Source: Ruegeria sp. ANG-S4 (GTDB lineage Bacteria; Pseudomonadota; Alphaproteobacteria; Rhodobacterales; Rhodobacteraceae). From it: a stretch of 64,000 bases of DNA. The DNA lies in the NCBI RefSeq assembly GCF_000814005.1, contig NZ_JWLK01000002.1, positions 583,752 to 647,751 on the forward strand, read 5' to 3'. The notes beneath the pieces were generated by a model. That model searched no databases. It was not told where the DNA came from and was given only the letters and a program-made list of their open reading frames with translations. A program made the translations under genes and the position numbers. Positions 53,063 to 61,990 of this stretch are shown piece by piece; position 1 is the first letter of the stretch, and every line of letters begins with the position of its first letter.

Positions 53063-53530
53063 GTGAAGCAAGCCGTACTTGTCGTCGACGTCCAACCTTG
53101 TTTTGATCCGCCTGAATGGTTGGTCGAACGCGCCCAGAAACTCGCGACAGGATTTCCGTCTGTGGCGACGGTCCAGCGCTACGACGAGGGCAAGGTGCCT
53201 TTTGTTCGCCAATTGGGATGGCGACCGGAGACAGTGGACGATGCGCTGGTTGATGCGGATCACACGGTACTGAAGTATGGCTATAGCCCTACTGACGAAG
53301 TCATCGACCGGTTTCGTGCTTGGCAGGTTGACCGGGTTCTTGTTTGCGGCATTCAAGCCGAGACCTGCGTGTTGGCCGCCGGGTTCCTTCTGTTCGATGC
53401 CGGACTGCAGCCGACCATGATTGCAGATGCGGTTTCAGGATCGTCCCTGGATCGCAGTGGGAAACTGGGCGTCGACTTGTGGCGGCATCATTTCGGTAAC
53501 GTCATCGAGCGGCACTCTGACGTCGTCTAA
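53063..53530 (+). CDS. Isochorismatase-like cysteine hydrolase
   Basis: This 155-residue protein is an isochorismatase-family hydrolase with its catalytic triad visible: Asp in AVLVVDVQ (about residue 10), Lys in TVLKYGYSP (about 76) and Cys in GIQAETCVLAAG (about 110). Family members hydrolyse amides such as nicotinamide, biuret or N-carbamoyl compounds. It is shorter than nicotinamidases. GTG at 53063 has the ribosome site GGGAGG eight bases upstream. It stands alone, divergent from the MFS gene. Confidence 0.88.
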   Translation: MKQAVLVVDVQPCFDPPEWLVERAQKLATGFPSVATVQRYDEGKVPFVRQLGWRPETVDDALVDADHTVLKYGYSPTDEVIDRFRAWQVDRVLVCGIQAETCVLAAGFLLFDAGLQPTMIADAVSGSSLDRSGKLGVDLWRHHFGNVIERHSDVV

Positions 53531-53858
53531 GCGCTGATTTCGACCGCTAGCACCAGCCGGAGGTTGTGCAAGGAGCCAAGCTTTTGCTTTCAAAAAAGAA
53601 AACGGACCAGCCCGGATTGAAGTGGTGCCGCGACTCTCATCTGGAATTGGCGTGATCTTGATGGTCAAAGTATCTTTCCAGAGCTCAAAGCGGGAGTTGG
53701 AGCTCTGCATGGGTGTTACCGGCGGGGCGGGAGGAAATGTCGCAGGTGTTTAAATTTTAGGCACCATGCCCATGTATTAATCAATCTTCTGTCCTAACCG
53801 TGCTCTGACTGATGCGCCTTTCGCATCTTCAGGCCCCTAATCCGAGAGGGTGGGTTCG
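53531..53858. other. 328-base gap, no gene seen
   Basis: The interval between the hydrolase and the SstT-like gene shows no gene with a recognised family and no strong hairpin. It should hold the promoter of the downstream carrier, whose ribosome site GAGAGGG lies at the right end. A minus-strand frame at 53435-53710 overlaps the hydrolase gene and looks random. Confidence 0.45.
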
Positions 53859-55088
53859 ATGAACTTCATTCTGAAGGGAAGCCTCGTTCACCAAATAATA
53901 ATCGGCCTCGTTGCCGGTGTTTTGCTTGCCGCCGTTTGGCCCGAGGCTGGAATGGCTGTTGGCTTATTGGGTGATTTCTTTGTCGACGCGTTGAAAGCCG
54001 TCGCCCCTGTACTGGTCCTGATCCTTGTCTGTGCCGCAATCACCAACCACAAAAAAGATAGCCAGGCCCGCATGGGGCCAGTTGTCATGCTGTATATCAT
54101 TGGCACGTTTTCGGCGGCCTTGTTGGCGGTTGCAGCCAGCTTCATGTTTCCAGTCACTTTGCAGTTGTCGGGAACGGCGCAGGCCATGGCCGCTCCGGAC
54201 GGTCTTGGCGAAGTGGTTAAGAACATCCTTCTGAAAATTGTCGACAACCCGGTGAATGCAATCGCACAGGCCAACTATATCGGCATTCTTGCCTGGGCAA
54301 TTGGTCTGGGCCTGGTGCTTCGCCACGCAAGCGATACGACAAAATCGTTGATGTCCGATCTGGACGGCGCAATCACAAAGATCGTAACGGCCATCATCCG
54401 GCTTGCGCCCATCGGCATCTTCGGCATCGTCGCCGCGACAATTGCCGAAACCGGGTTCGGAACGCTTGTCGGCTATGCCAATCTGCTGGCTCTTCTGCTG
54501 GGTTGCATGGCGGTGATGGCGCTGGTCGTGAACCCGCTGATCGTGTTCCTGCGTATTGGCAAGAACCCATATCCGTTGGTTTTTACCTGTCTCAAGGAAT
54601 CCGGTATAACGGCGTTCTTCATGCGCAGCTCAGCGGCCAACATTCCGGTCAACATGGAACTTTGCCGTCGAATGAACCTGGACGAAGAAACCTATTCCGT
54701 CACGATCCCAATTGGCGCGACCATCAATATGGCAGGTGCAGCCATCACAATCACCGTGATGACCCTCGCAGCCGTCCATACCGTCGGGATCGAGGCTGAT
54801 TTCCTCTCGGCCCTGTTGCTGAGCGTTATTGCCGCGATTGCCGCGACCGGCGCTTCTGGCGTGGCAGGCGGGTCCTTGTTGCTGATCCCGATGGCCGCGA
54901 GTTTGTTTGGTATCGACAATGCCACCGCGATGCAGGTTGTCAGCATTGGCTTCATTGTCGGAGTGCTGCAGGACTCGGCCGAAACCGGGCTGAACTCTTC
55001 GACGGACGTCCTGTTCACTGCTGCGGGATCGCACAAGCGGGGCGATCCGTATCCGCAAAAGCTGCCACTTGAAGAAGTCGCCGCCTGA
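53859..55088 (+). CDS. sstT: Serine/threonine:sodium symporter, SstT type
   Basis: This 409-residue membrane protein belongs to the dicarboxylate/amino acid:cation symporter family, SstT branch. Landmarks are [16 protein letters not shown] at the N-terminus, [20 protein letters not shown] with the serine-rich hairpin motif, [17 protein letters not shown] and [14 protein letters not shown], and [17 protein letters not shown]. It imports serine and threonine with sodium. ATG at 53859 has GAGAGGG upstream; an in-frame GTG nine bases earlier is less suitable. Confidence 0.92.
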   Translation: MNFILKGSLVHQIIIGLVAGVLLAAVWPEAGMAVGLLGDFFVDALKAVAPVLVLILVCAAITNHKKDSQARMGPVVMLYIIGTFSAALLAVAASFMFPVTLQLSGTAQAMAAPDGLGEVVKNILLKIVDNPVNAIAQANYIGILAWAIGLGLVLRHASDTTKSLMSDLDGAITKIVTAIIRLAPIGIFGIVAATIAETGFGTLVGYANLLALLLGCMAVMALVVNPLIVFLRIGKNPYPLVFTCLKESGITAFFMRSSAANIPVNMELCRRMNLDEETYSVTIPIGATINMAGAAITITVMTLAAVHTVGIEADFLSALLLSVIAAIAATGASGVAGGSLLLIPMAASLFGIDNATAMQVVSIGFIVGVLQDSAETGLNSSTDVLFTAAGSHKRGDPYPQKLPLEEVAA

Positions 55089-55114
55089 CACAGGTCAGCA
55101 AGGCACTTCGGTGC

Positions 55115-55128
55115 AGTGAAATTTCACT
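55115..55128. promoter_or_regulatory. Perfect 14-bp palindrome at the pfkB-type promoter
   Basis: AGTGAAATTTCACT is a perfect palindrome that runs into a -10-like TATGAT (55128-55133). This position suits an operator that blocks RNA polymerase. No regulator gene is adjacent. Confidence 0.5.
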
Positions 55129-55153
55129 ATGATATGGCCCTGGATCGGGTCTA

Positions 55154-55181
55154 GGGTTTCCTGATGGACATCAGGAAACCC
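55154..55181 (+). promoter_or_regulatory. 13-bp perfect inverted repeat covering the kinase start codon
   Basis: GGGTTTCCTGATG, two bases and the exact complement span the ATG at 55164. In RNA this would make a 13-bp hairpin hiding the start codon; in DNA it could be a second operator. No Shine-Dalgarno sequence is seen. Confidence 0.55.
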
Positions 55182-56195
55182 AAACCATCTGGGGTCATCG
55201 CCGCCGGCAATTTCATCGTCGATAGCGTCAATACAGTGGATGAATACCCGCTTCAGGACGAACTGACCATCGTGCGTGATCAAACCAAGTCCAATGGGGG
55301 TGGGCCTTACAATCTGTTGCGTGGTCTGGCGGCGCTGGGCGCGAAATTTCCCTTGCAGGCTGTTGGGCTGGTTGGCGAGGACGCGCTGGCAGATTGGATC
55401 ATTCGGGACTGCGCCGCGCATGGGATAGCCACAGACATGCTGGCCAAAGCCAAAGATGTCGGCACCTCTTGGACCGAAGTCATGTCGGTCAGGTCAACCG
55501 GGCGAAGAACGTTTTTTCACCATCCCGGCGCAAACGCGAAACTGGACCTTAACGGCATCGACTTTTCGCGTTCGAATGCCAAAATATTCTATCTCGGCTA
55601 CCTGACTATGCTCGACGCTCTGGACGCCTCAGACGCGGATGGTCGCACCATGGCCAGCCACGTTTTGGAGCGTGCTGGAAAAGCGGGGTTGATCACGGTT
55701 TCTGATCTGGTCAGCCGGCACCATCCGGATTTTCGCGGTATCGTTGCGAGTGCTGCGCCACATCTGGATTATTTGTTCCTAAACGAGTTGGAGGCGGGCT
55801 GGCTTCTGGACAGGGACCTGTCAGCAGAGGTGGTCAAATTGGACCAGCTTGCGGAAGCGGCTGAAGAAATCCTTGGTTTCGGTATCAAGAAGGCGGTTGT
55901 GTTGCATCGCGCACAAGGCGCAGCCTATGCCGGATCGGAGGTCACACGCTTTGTTCAACCTGCCGTCGACGTGCCGACGCAGTTGATCCAATCGGCCGTC
56001 GCCGCCGGTGATGCGTTTGCCGCTGGTTTCATACTGGGCCTGCACGAAGGGCGCGATGCAGAAACATCGCTGCTGTATGCTGTCAGTGCCGCCGCGTCTT
56101 GTATCACGTCGGACACGGCAACCGACGGGATTGGCCCAATCAAAGACTGCCTTGCGCTTGCAGAAACGCACGGGTTCGTGCGCGTCTCCAAGTGA
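55164..56195 (+). CDS. PfkB-family sugar or nucleoside kinase
   Basis: This 343-residue protein is a ribokinase/PfkB-fold kinase. N-terminal GVIAAGNFIVDSV and SNGGGPYNLLRGLAALG correspond to the first signature; the second region reads SAVAAGDAFAAGFILG, with the catalytic aspartate kept but the usual DTTGAGD text changed. It phosphorylates a small sugar, sugar acid or nucleoside, not identifiable here. The ATG lacks a ribosome site and lies within a perfect palindrome; no better start exists before the domain begins. It follows the serine/threonine carrier by 75 bases but seems to have its own promoter. Confidence 0.82.
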   Translation: MDIRKPKPSGVIAAGNFIVDSVNTVDEYPLQDELTIVRDQTKSNGGGPYNLLRGLAALGAKFPLQAVGLVGEDALADWIIRDCAAHGIATDMLAKAKDVGTSWTEVMSVRSTGRRTFFHHPGANAKLDLNGIDFSRSNAKIFYLGYLTMLDALDASDADGRTMASHVLERAGKAGLITVSDLVSRHHPDFRGIVASAAPHLDYLFLNELEAGWLLDRDLSAEVVKLDQLAEAAEEILGFGIKKAVVLHRAQGAAYAGSEVTRFVQPAVDVPTQLIQSAVAAGDAFAAGFILGLHEGRDAETSLLYAVSAAASCITSDTATDGIGPIKDCLALAETHGFVRVSK

Positions 56196-56317
56196 TTTTG
56201 CTTAAAGGCTTGCACTTCAACCGATCAGGATTTCTTTTGGGGACAACACGAAAATCAGAAACGGCCGTGGTCACAACGATATGCCGGGAAAATGCGCTTT
56301 GATCAGCCGGAGTAGAA

Positions 56318-58135
56318 ATGTCGCTTGAGGATCCATTTACAGACCTGCAGATCGAGCGGCAGACAAGCGGGTTCTATCAGGGCTACAACCTGCCGATCGC
56401 GCTGGTCAGCAAGATCGCGGTATCCCTGCTGGTTCTCTGGGCGCTTGTCTGGCCACTTTCGGCAAACGACACGTTGCGGTCATGGAAATCCGGACTGCTT
56501 GCCGAATTCAACGTTTTCTACGATTTTTCGGTCGCTCTGTTCGCGTTCTTCCTGTTTCTTGTCGCCGTCATTCCGGCAACGGGACGTATGCGGTTGGGGG
56601 CGGAACACGAGCGGCCCGAGTTTTCCAACTTTTCTTGGTTTTCAATGATGTTCGGGGCCGGATTGGGTGTCGGTTTGATGGTTTACGCGACGGCAGAGCC
56701 GCTGGGTCTTTGGGAAACCAACCCGGTGATCGTTGCCGGTGAAGTGGAACCCAAAAGCGCAGACGCAGTTGAAAGCGCCTATCGGTACACGTTTCTGCAT
56801 ACTGGCTTTCATGCCTGGGCAATTTACGTGGTCACGGGTCTGAGCCTCGCGTATTACGCCTATACCCGCGGCTTGCCATTGACGATCCGTGCTGCACTGA
56901 CGCCGTTGTTGGGTGAATACTCAAACGGAGTCGCCGGGCACATAATCGACATCCTGGGCGTTATCGCGACCATTCTTGGGGTGGCCGTCACCATCGGCTA
57001 TGGCGTGTCTCAACTGGTTGATGGCGCGTTTCTGATCACAGGCGCGCAGTGGCTGATGGAAGCCACCGACGGTATCAACGTACCTTCGACCGCCGGCTTG
57101 ATTCTGGCCCTTGCACTTGTGATGACCATGTCCACCTTGTCGGCTGTCTCTGGCGTGGGGCGCGGTGTCAGATACCTTTCAAACCTGAATCTGGTTCTGT
57201 CATTGATCCTTTTGGCCGTGTTCATCGTTTTCGGATCATTTGCATTTGCGCTGACGACATATGGTCAGGCGCTTCTGGATTATATCATCAACTTTGTCCC
57301 GCTCAGCTTCGAAGTATATCGGCCCATGTCCGAGTCCGACTACGCCTCGGTTCTGCCGCCCGAAGCTGCGCCATTTGTGGGCGATTTGTTTGCTCCGGCG
57401 GCAGACGCGTGGGGAACAAAAGAGAGCTTTCTGGCCGGGTTGCAGGGCGAAGCCGCCGGTATGTCGGACGCCGCCAAAGACGCAGCGTATGCAGCGGGTA
57501 CACCTGGCCGTTTGTTCGAATGGCAAGCCGGTTGGACCACATTCTACTGGGCTTGGTGGATTGCGTTTTCCCCCTTTGTCGGGCTGTTTCTGGCGCGAAT
57601 CTCAAGGGGCCGAACCGTGCGCGAATTTATCTTCGGCGCTGTCATCGCCCCGTCGCTGGTTTGCTTTGCGTGGATGACCATTCTGGGCGGATCGGCGATC
57701 GATCTTGAATTGAACGGTGATGCTGACGGCGCGATACTGGCTGCCTCCACGACTGCGACGCTGTTTGTAACCCTAAGCCAGATGATATCAGGCAATCTAC
57801 TGGTCATTGTCAGCTTCATGTGTGTTGTCCTGACGATGACATTCCTGGTCACCTCAGCTGATTCCGGAATACTGGTGATGAATACGATCATGTCAGGCGG
57901 GTCCGAAGAAACAGGCGTAAAACATCGCGTTCTTTGGGGCGCATTGCTGACCCTTGTCATCGGAACCTTGCTGGTTGCGGGCGGCGGAGGGTTGGAGGCG
58001 TTGACCAATTCAATGATCATCGGTGCGCTGCCTTTCAGCCTTGTTTTGCTGCTGATGTGTGTTTCGCTGGCCAAAGCGATGATCAACGATCTGCGGCGAT
58101 CAAATTATGAAAACTCCGAAACCGATACGGAATAA
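56318..58135 (+). CDS. BCCT-family betaine/choline/carnitine-type transporter
   Basis: This 605-residue membrane protein is a BCCT carrier with twelve helices. Features are GAGLGVGLMVYATAEPLG (the G-x-G-x-G helix of sodium-coupled members), the central aromatic segment FYWAWWIAFSPFVGLFLARI and SRGRTVREF. In BetP the third aromatic-box residue of this segment is Trp; here it is Phe. It imports a quaternary ammonium compound or related sulfonium ion. The genes downstream encode a TMADH-like flavoenzyme and an MttB homologue, so the imported compound is probably demethylated by them. GGAG precedes the ATG. Confidence 0.93.
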   Translation: MSLEDPFTDLQIERQTSGFYQGYNLPIALVSKIAVSLLVLWALVWPLSANDTLRSWKSGLLAEFNVFYDFSVALFAFFLFLVAVIPATGRMRLGAEHERPEFSNFSWFSMMFGAGLGVGLMVYATAEPLGLWETNPVIVAGEVEPKSADAVESAYRYTFLHTGFHAWAIYVVTGLSLAYYAYTRGLPLTIRAALTPLLGEYSNGVAGHIIDILGVIATILGVAVTIGYGVSQLVDGAFLITGAQWLMEATDGINVPSTAGLILALALVMTMSTLSAVSGVGRGVRYLSNLNLVLSLILLAVFIVFGSFAFALTTYGQALLDYIINFVPLSFEVYRPMSESDYASVLPPEAAPFVGDLFAPAADAWGTKESFLAGLQGEAAGMSDAAKDAAYAAGTPGRLFEWQAGWTTFYWAWWIAFSPFVGLFLARISRGRTVREFIFGAVIAPSLVCFAWMTILGGSAIDLELNGDADGAILAASTTATLFVTLSQMISGNLLVIVSFMCVVLTMTFLVTSADSGILVMNTIMSGGSEETGVKHRVLWGALLTLVIGTLLVAGGGGLEALTNSMIIGALPFSLVLLLMCVSLAKAMINDLRRSNYENSETDTE

Positions 58136-58321
58136 ACATTAAGATCGCTTCCGCAATTCTTAATTTTTGCGCCGGTGTTCGCTTCATTTGCGGTAAGTAG
58201 GTTTGGTTGGATTGCAAATGGATGGGCCCTTGCGGCCCGGCTCCCAGCGATCATTCACCGAAACAGACAGACCGGATCGATGCGATAACGGAATAACAGT
58301 TGGTTTAGGAAAGGGCACAGG

Positions 58322-60385
58322 ATGGCTGTCTCTCAGATCTATGCACCCCTGTTCGAACCAATCCAACTGGGTCCTGTCACGGCCAAGAACCGGTTTTATC
58401 AGGTTCCGCACTGTACAGGTCTGGGGCATGTGCGGCCCCGCGCCGAGGCCGCGCTGCGTGGCATGAAGGCTGAGGGCGGATGGGGCGTGGTCTCGACCCA
58501 GGAAACCGAAATCCACCCGACATCGGATCTGTCGCCTTTCGCCGAAGGACGGCTGTGGGATGCGCGTGACATTCCGGCGCTGCGACTGATGACGGACGCG
58601 GTTCACGAACATGGGGCGCTGGCGGCAATCCAGTTGGTTCATAACGGACTCCATGCGACCAATCTTTACTCGCGCGCACCGGTTCTGGGGCCGTCGGATA
58701 TGTCCATCGACACCAATCAGCCGAAACAGGGCAGTGCGATGGACAAGGCGGATATTCGGGCGCTTCGCGAATGGCATCGCGCGGCGGCATTGCGCGCGAA
58801 AGAGGCTGGTTTCGACATTGTCTATGTCTATGCCGGTCACGGCATGACACTGGCACAGCACTTCATGCTGCCCCATTTGAATACACGCGGCGACGAGTAC
58901 GGCGGCACGCTAGAAAACCGGGTACGCCTGACGCGGGAGCTGCTGGAAGACACCCATGACGCAGTTGGCGACACCTGCGCCGTTGCGTTTCGCTTCGGCA
59001 TTGATGAAATGCTTGGCCCGGATGGAATGCAAGCCGCCGAAGAGGGGCGTGCTGTGGTCGAGCTATTGGCTGATCTGCCGGATATCTGGGACGTGAACGT
59101 GTCAGATTGGACCAACGACTCGGCTACGACCCGGTTCCAGCCGCAGGACGGGTATCAGAACGACTATCTTACCCACGTAAAACAGGTGACGGGTAAACCT
59201 GTCGTTGGCGTAGGTCGGCTGACTTCGCCTGATCTGATGGCGTCGATGTTGCGGAAAGGCCTTGTTGATCTGATCGGCGCCGCCCGCCCCTCGATTGCAG
59301 ACCCATTTATTCCTGCCAAGATTGAACAAGGGCGGTTCGATGAGATCCGCGAATGTATTGGCTGTAATATCTGTGCCGCATCCGACAATCTGGGCATTCC
59401 GATCCGATGCACCCAAAACCCAACCATTGGCGAAGAATGGCGCAGGGGATGGCATCCGGAAGTTATCGCGCCACGCAAATCCGACAGTGATGTTCTGATC
59501 ATCGGCGGTGGTCCGGCGGGGATGGAATGCGCGATGCAACTGGCGCGGCGCGGCTATGGCGTGACCTTGTCCGAAGCCGCGCCGGAGTTCGGCGGGCGGG
59601 TTCGGAAAGAAAGTCGCCTGCCGGGGCTTGCTGCTTGGGGCAGGGTGGCGGATTACCGGCTGAACGATCTGCAACAACGGGCGAATGTTCAGATGTTCAC
59701 TGACAGCGAACTGGATGCTGATCAGGTTATGGAACTGGGAATTGAAAGTGTCTTTTTGGCGACGGGATCGACGTGGCGGGCTGACGGTTTGGGCCGGAAC
59801 ACGCGGCGTCACCTGCCCCTGATTGCGCCGGAAGCGCGCGTTTTTACCCCGGATGACATCATGTCTGGGCGGATGCCAGACGGGCCTGTCGTTGTCTATG
59901 ATGATGACCACATCTATCTGGCAGGTGTTATCGCCGAACAGCTGGCGAACGCAGGCAGGAAGGTTGTGTTCATCACAACGGACAGCATCGTTTCCAGCTT
60001 TCTGACCCATACTCTGGAGCAGCATCGCGTTCAGGCGCGGCTGCTGGAATTGGGCGTGGAACTGCGCTGCAACCGGGTTTTGCGCGCGGTTTCAAGCGAT
60101 GCCGTCTCAACGGTTTGCGGTTTTTCCGGTCAACAGGACCTGACGGAGTGCGCGGCCGCCGTGCTCGTTACAGAACGGACCCGCAACACAACGCTATTTG
60201 ACCAATTGAAGGGCAGGGGGCTGAGAAACCTGCAACAAATAGGTGATGCCGCCGGGCCGGGCCTGATTGCCGATGCGGTGTTTGCGGGCCACCGGGCGGC
60301 GCGGGATTTCGAACGCCCTGCCGAGCAATCCGAGAATGACTGGTTCAGACGGGAAATCATCGATCTGCGGGAGGAGATGCCATGA
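58322..60385 (+). CDS. Trimethylamine-dehydrogenase-like iron-sulfur flavoprotein
   Basis: This 687-residue protein has the three-domain layout of trimethylamine/dimethylamine dehydrogenases: FMN-binding TIM barrel (1-340), 4Fe-4S loop and two dinucleotide-binding domains (VLIIGGGPAGMEC near 395). C31 in FYQVPHCTG aligns with the cysteine that binds FMN covalently. Cluster cysteines are C345, C348, C351 and C363. Of the aromatic bowl that holds trimethylammonium in TMADH (Tyr60, Trp264, Trp355), position 355 is Asp and the Tyr60 position is acidic, so a different N-methylated substrate is expected. Its stop overlaps the start of the MttB-like gene (60382-60385). An oxidative demethylase role with a betaine imported by the upstream BCCT carrier is inferred. 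Confidence 0.88.
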   Translation: MAVSQIYAPLFEPIQLGPVTAKNRFYQVPHCTGLGHVRPRAEAALRGMKAEGGWGVVSTQETEIHPTSDLSPFAEGRLWDARDIPALRLMTDAVHEHGALAAIQLVHNGLHATNLYSRAPVLGPSDMSIDTNQPKQGSAMDKADIRALREWHRAAALRAKEAGFDIVYVYAGHGMTLAQHFMLPHLNTRGDEYGGTLENRVRLTRELLEDTHDAVGDTCAVAFRFGIDEMLGPDGMQAAEEGRAVVELLADLPDIWDVNVSDWTNDSATTRFQPQDGYQNDYLTHVKQVTGKPVVGVGRLTSPDLMASMLRKGLVDLIGAARPSIADPFIPAKIEQGRFDEIRECIGCNICAASDNLGIPIRCTQNPTIGEEWRRGWHPEVIAPRKSDSDVLIIGGGPAGMECAMQLARRGYGVTLSEAAPEFGGRVRKESRLPGLAAWGRVADYRLNDLQQRANVQMFTDSELDADQVMELGIESVFLATGSTWRADGLGRNTRRHLPLIAPEARVFTPDDIMSGRMPDGPVVVYDDDHIYLAGVIAEQLANAGRKVVFITTDSIVSSFLTHTLEQHRVQARLLELGVELRCNRVLRAVSSDAVSTVCGFSGQQDLTECAAAVLVTERTRNTTLFDQLKGRGLRNLQQIGDAAGPGLIADAVFAGHRAARDFERPAEQSENDWFRREIIDLREEMP

Positions 60386-61953
60386 CCGAGAAAATTGAAC
60401 CCGGGGGTCGCCGCCGTGGCGGAGGTCGCGCGGCCCGCATCGCCCTTCACCAGGCCACAACCGGCAACGAAGCCGTGCATGGAGGGTTGGCAGGCGGTCG
60501 ATATAAACCGCTGTCGACATCCGATATAGAAAGCATTCACCGGGCGGCTCTGACCGTCCTGGAGCAGACCGGGTTGGCAGATCACTTTCCGGAATTGCTG
60601 GACCTGGTGTTGCCCAAGGGCGCGATACTGAACGCCCATGACCGGTTGTGTTTCCCGCGCACATTGATGGAGGATGTCCTGTCCAAAGCGGCGCGTGAAT
60701 ACTACGTCCACGCGCGGGGGGACCGGGCCGGAAAAGACGACATGCATTGCAGTGCGGAAAGCGTCTATTTCGCCAACTCCGGCACGGCGGTCACAACCTT
60801 TGACGCAAAAACAAAATCCTTCCGTCCATCCGATCTGCGGGACATCTATGATTTCACGCGGCTGGTGGACAAGCTGGACAACATTCACATGCTTGGAGCC
60901 ACGGTTTTGGCCACGGATGTGAAGGATGATTTTGCCCACGACATGAACATGGTCTACGCCATGTTGTCTGCCAGCCAAAAACCGGCCTGTCTGGCGTTTC
61001 GGGACCGCAGCCACATCCCCCATGCCATCCGCATGTTCGATCTGGCCTCGGGTGGTGAAGGATCGTTCTTGAAGAAGCCTTCCGTGGTGTTTGGCGGCTG
61101 TCCCATTGTCTCGCCCCTGCGGATTGGTCGCGAAAACATGGAGATCCTGATCGACACCGCCACGCTTGGCCTGACCGTCGATCTGGCTGTTCCGCCGCAG
61201 GCAGGGGCCACCGCACCCGCAACGCTGGCCGGAACGCTTGTACAGGCCGTTGCCGAAACGCTTGCCTGTGTCGCCATCGCCAACCTGATCCGGCCCGGCT
61301 GCCCAGTCAGCTTTTCTGCCTGGCCTTTCATCACGGACCTGCGCAGCGGGTCATTCACCGGCGGCAGCGGTGAGCAGGCGTTGATCGGCGCCGCAGCGGT
61401 GCAAATGGGCAACTTCTATGGTCTACCGACCTCGGTCGGGGCGGGTATGACCGATGCAAAACTGCCGGATGCACAATATGGCCTTGAAAAAGCGTTGACG
61501 TTTTCGCTGGCCGCTCATGCCGGAGCGAACCGCGTTTGCGAGTTCGGCGGCATGTTGGGAAGCCTTATGGGCTGCAGCTTTGAAAGCATGGTAATTGACA
61601 ATGAGGCCGGTGGCATGATCCTGCGATCGCTGCGGGGGATCGAGGTGACGGATGAAACCATGGCCGTAGATGTCATTCACAGCTGTGCTATTGATCCGGG
61701 CCATTTTCTGGGCAATCCCCACACGCTCAGCTTCATGAACTCGGAGTTTGTGTATCCGCAGTTGATGGACCGTGAGCGTACGGATACCTGGGAAAATGAA
61801 GGAAAAGTGGATTTGCTGGAAAGGGCGCATGACAGTGCCCACGCCATTCTGGGGTCGCATTTTCCCAACTACTTCGCTGCGGCGGATGCGCAGGTGCGCG
61901 AAGAGTTTCCGATCCTGCTCGGCGCTGCAGACATGCAAAGGATGCGAAGCTAA
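60382..61953 (+). CDS. MttB-family methyltransferase homologue without pyrrolysine
   Basis: This 523-residue protein belongs to the trimethylamine methyltransferase (MttB) family. The frame is complete with no internal amber codon, so it is of the non-pyrrolysine type, whose studied members demethylate quaternary amines such as glycine betaine (MtgB) and pass the methyl group to a corrinoid protein. Family marks include YVHARGDRAGKDD, FANSGTAVTTFD, PSVVFGGCPIVSPLR and SAWPFITDLRSGSFTGGSGE. A basic Arg/Gly-rich N-terminus (RRRGGGRAAR) is typical. It is translationally coupled to the TMADH-like enzyme. No corrinoid protein gene is in the window. The substrate is unproven. Confidence 0.9.
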   Translation: MTEKIEPGGRRRGGGRAARIALHQATTGNEAVHGGLAGGRYKPLSTSDIESIHRAALTVLEQTGLADHFPELLDLVLPKGAILNAHDRLCFPRTLMEDVLSKAAREYYVHARGDRAGKDDMHCSAESVYFANSGTAVTTFDAKTKSFRPSDLRDIYDFTRLVDKLDNIHMLGATVLATDVKDDFAHDMNMVYAMLSASQKPACLAFRDRSHIPHAIRMFDLASGGEGSFLKKPSVVFGGCPIVSPLRIGRENMEILIDTATLGLTVDLAVPPQAGATAPATLAGTLVQAVAETLACVAIANLIRPGCPVSFSAWPFITDLRSGSFTGGSGEQALIGAAAVQMGNFYGLPTSVGAGMTDAKLPDAQYGLEKALTFSLAAHAGANRVCEFGGMLGSLMGCSFESMVIDNEAGGMILRSLRGIEVTDETMAVDVIHSCAIDPGHFLGNPHTLSFMNSEFVYPQLMDRERTDTWENEGKVDLLERAHDSAHAILGSHFPNYFAAADAQVREEFPILLGAADMQRMRS

Positions 61954-61990
61954 GGTCTGATCGCGTCGATTGAAAGGGAATTTGCGGAGC

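Noticed and set aside
53435..53710. Minus-strand frame of 91 codons
   Set aside because: It overlaps the isochorismatase-like gene in antisense and shows no family resemblance.
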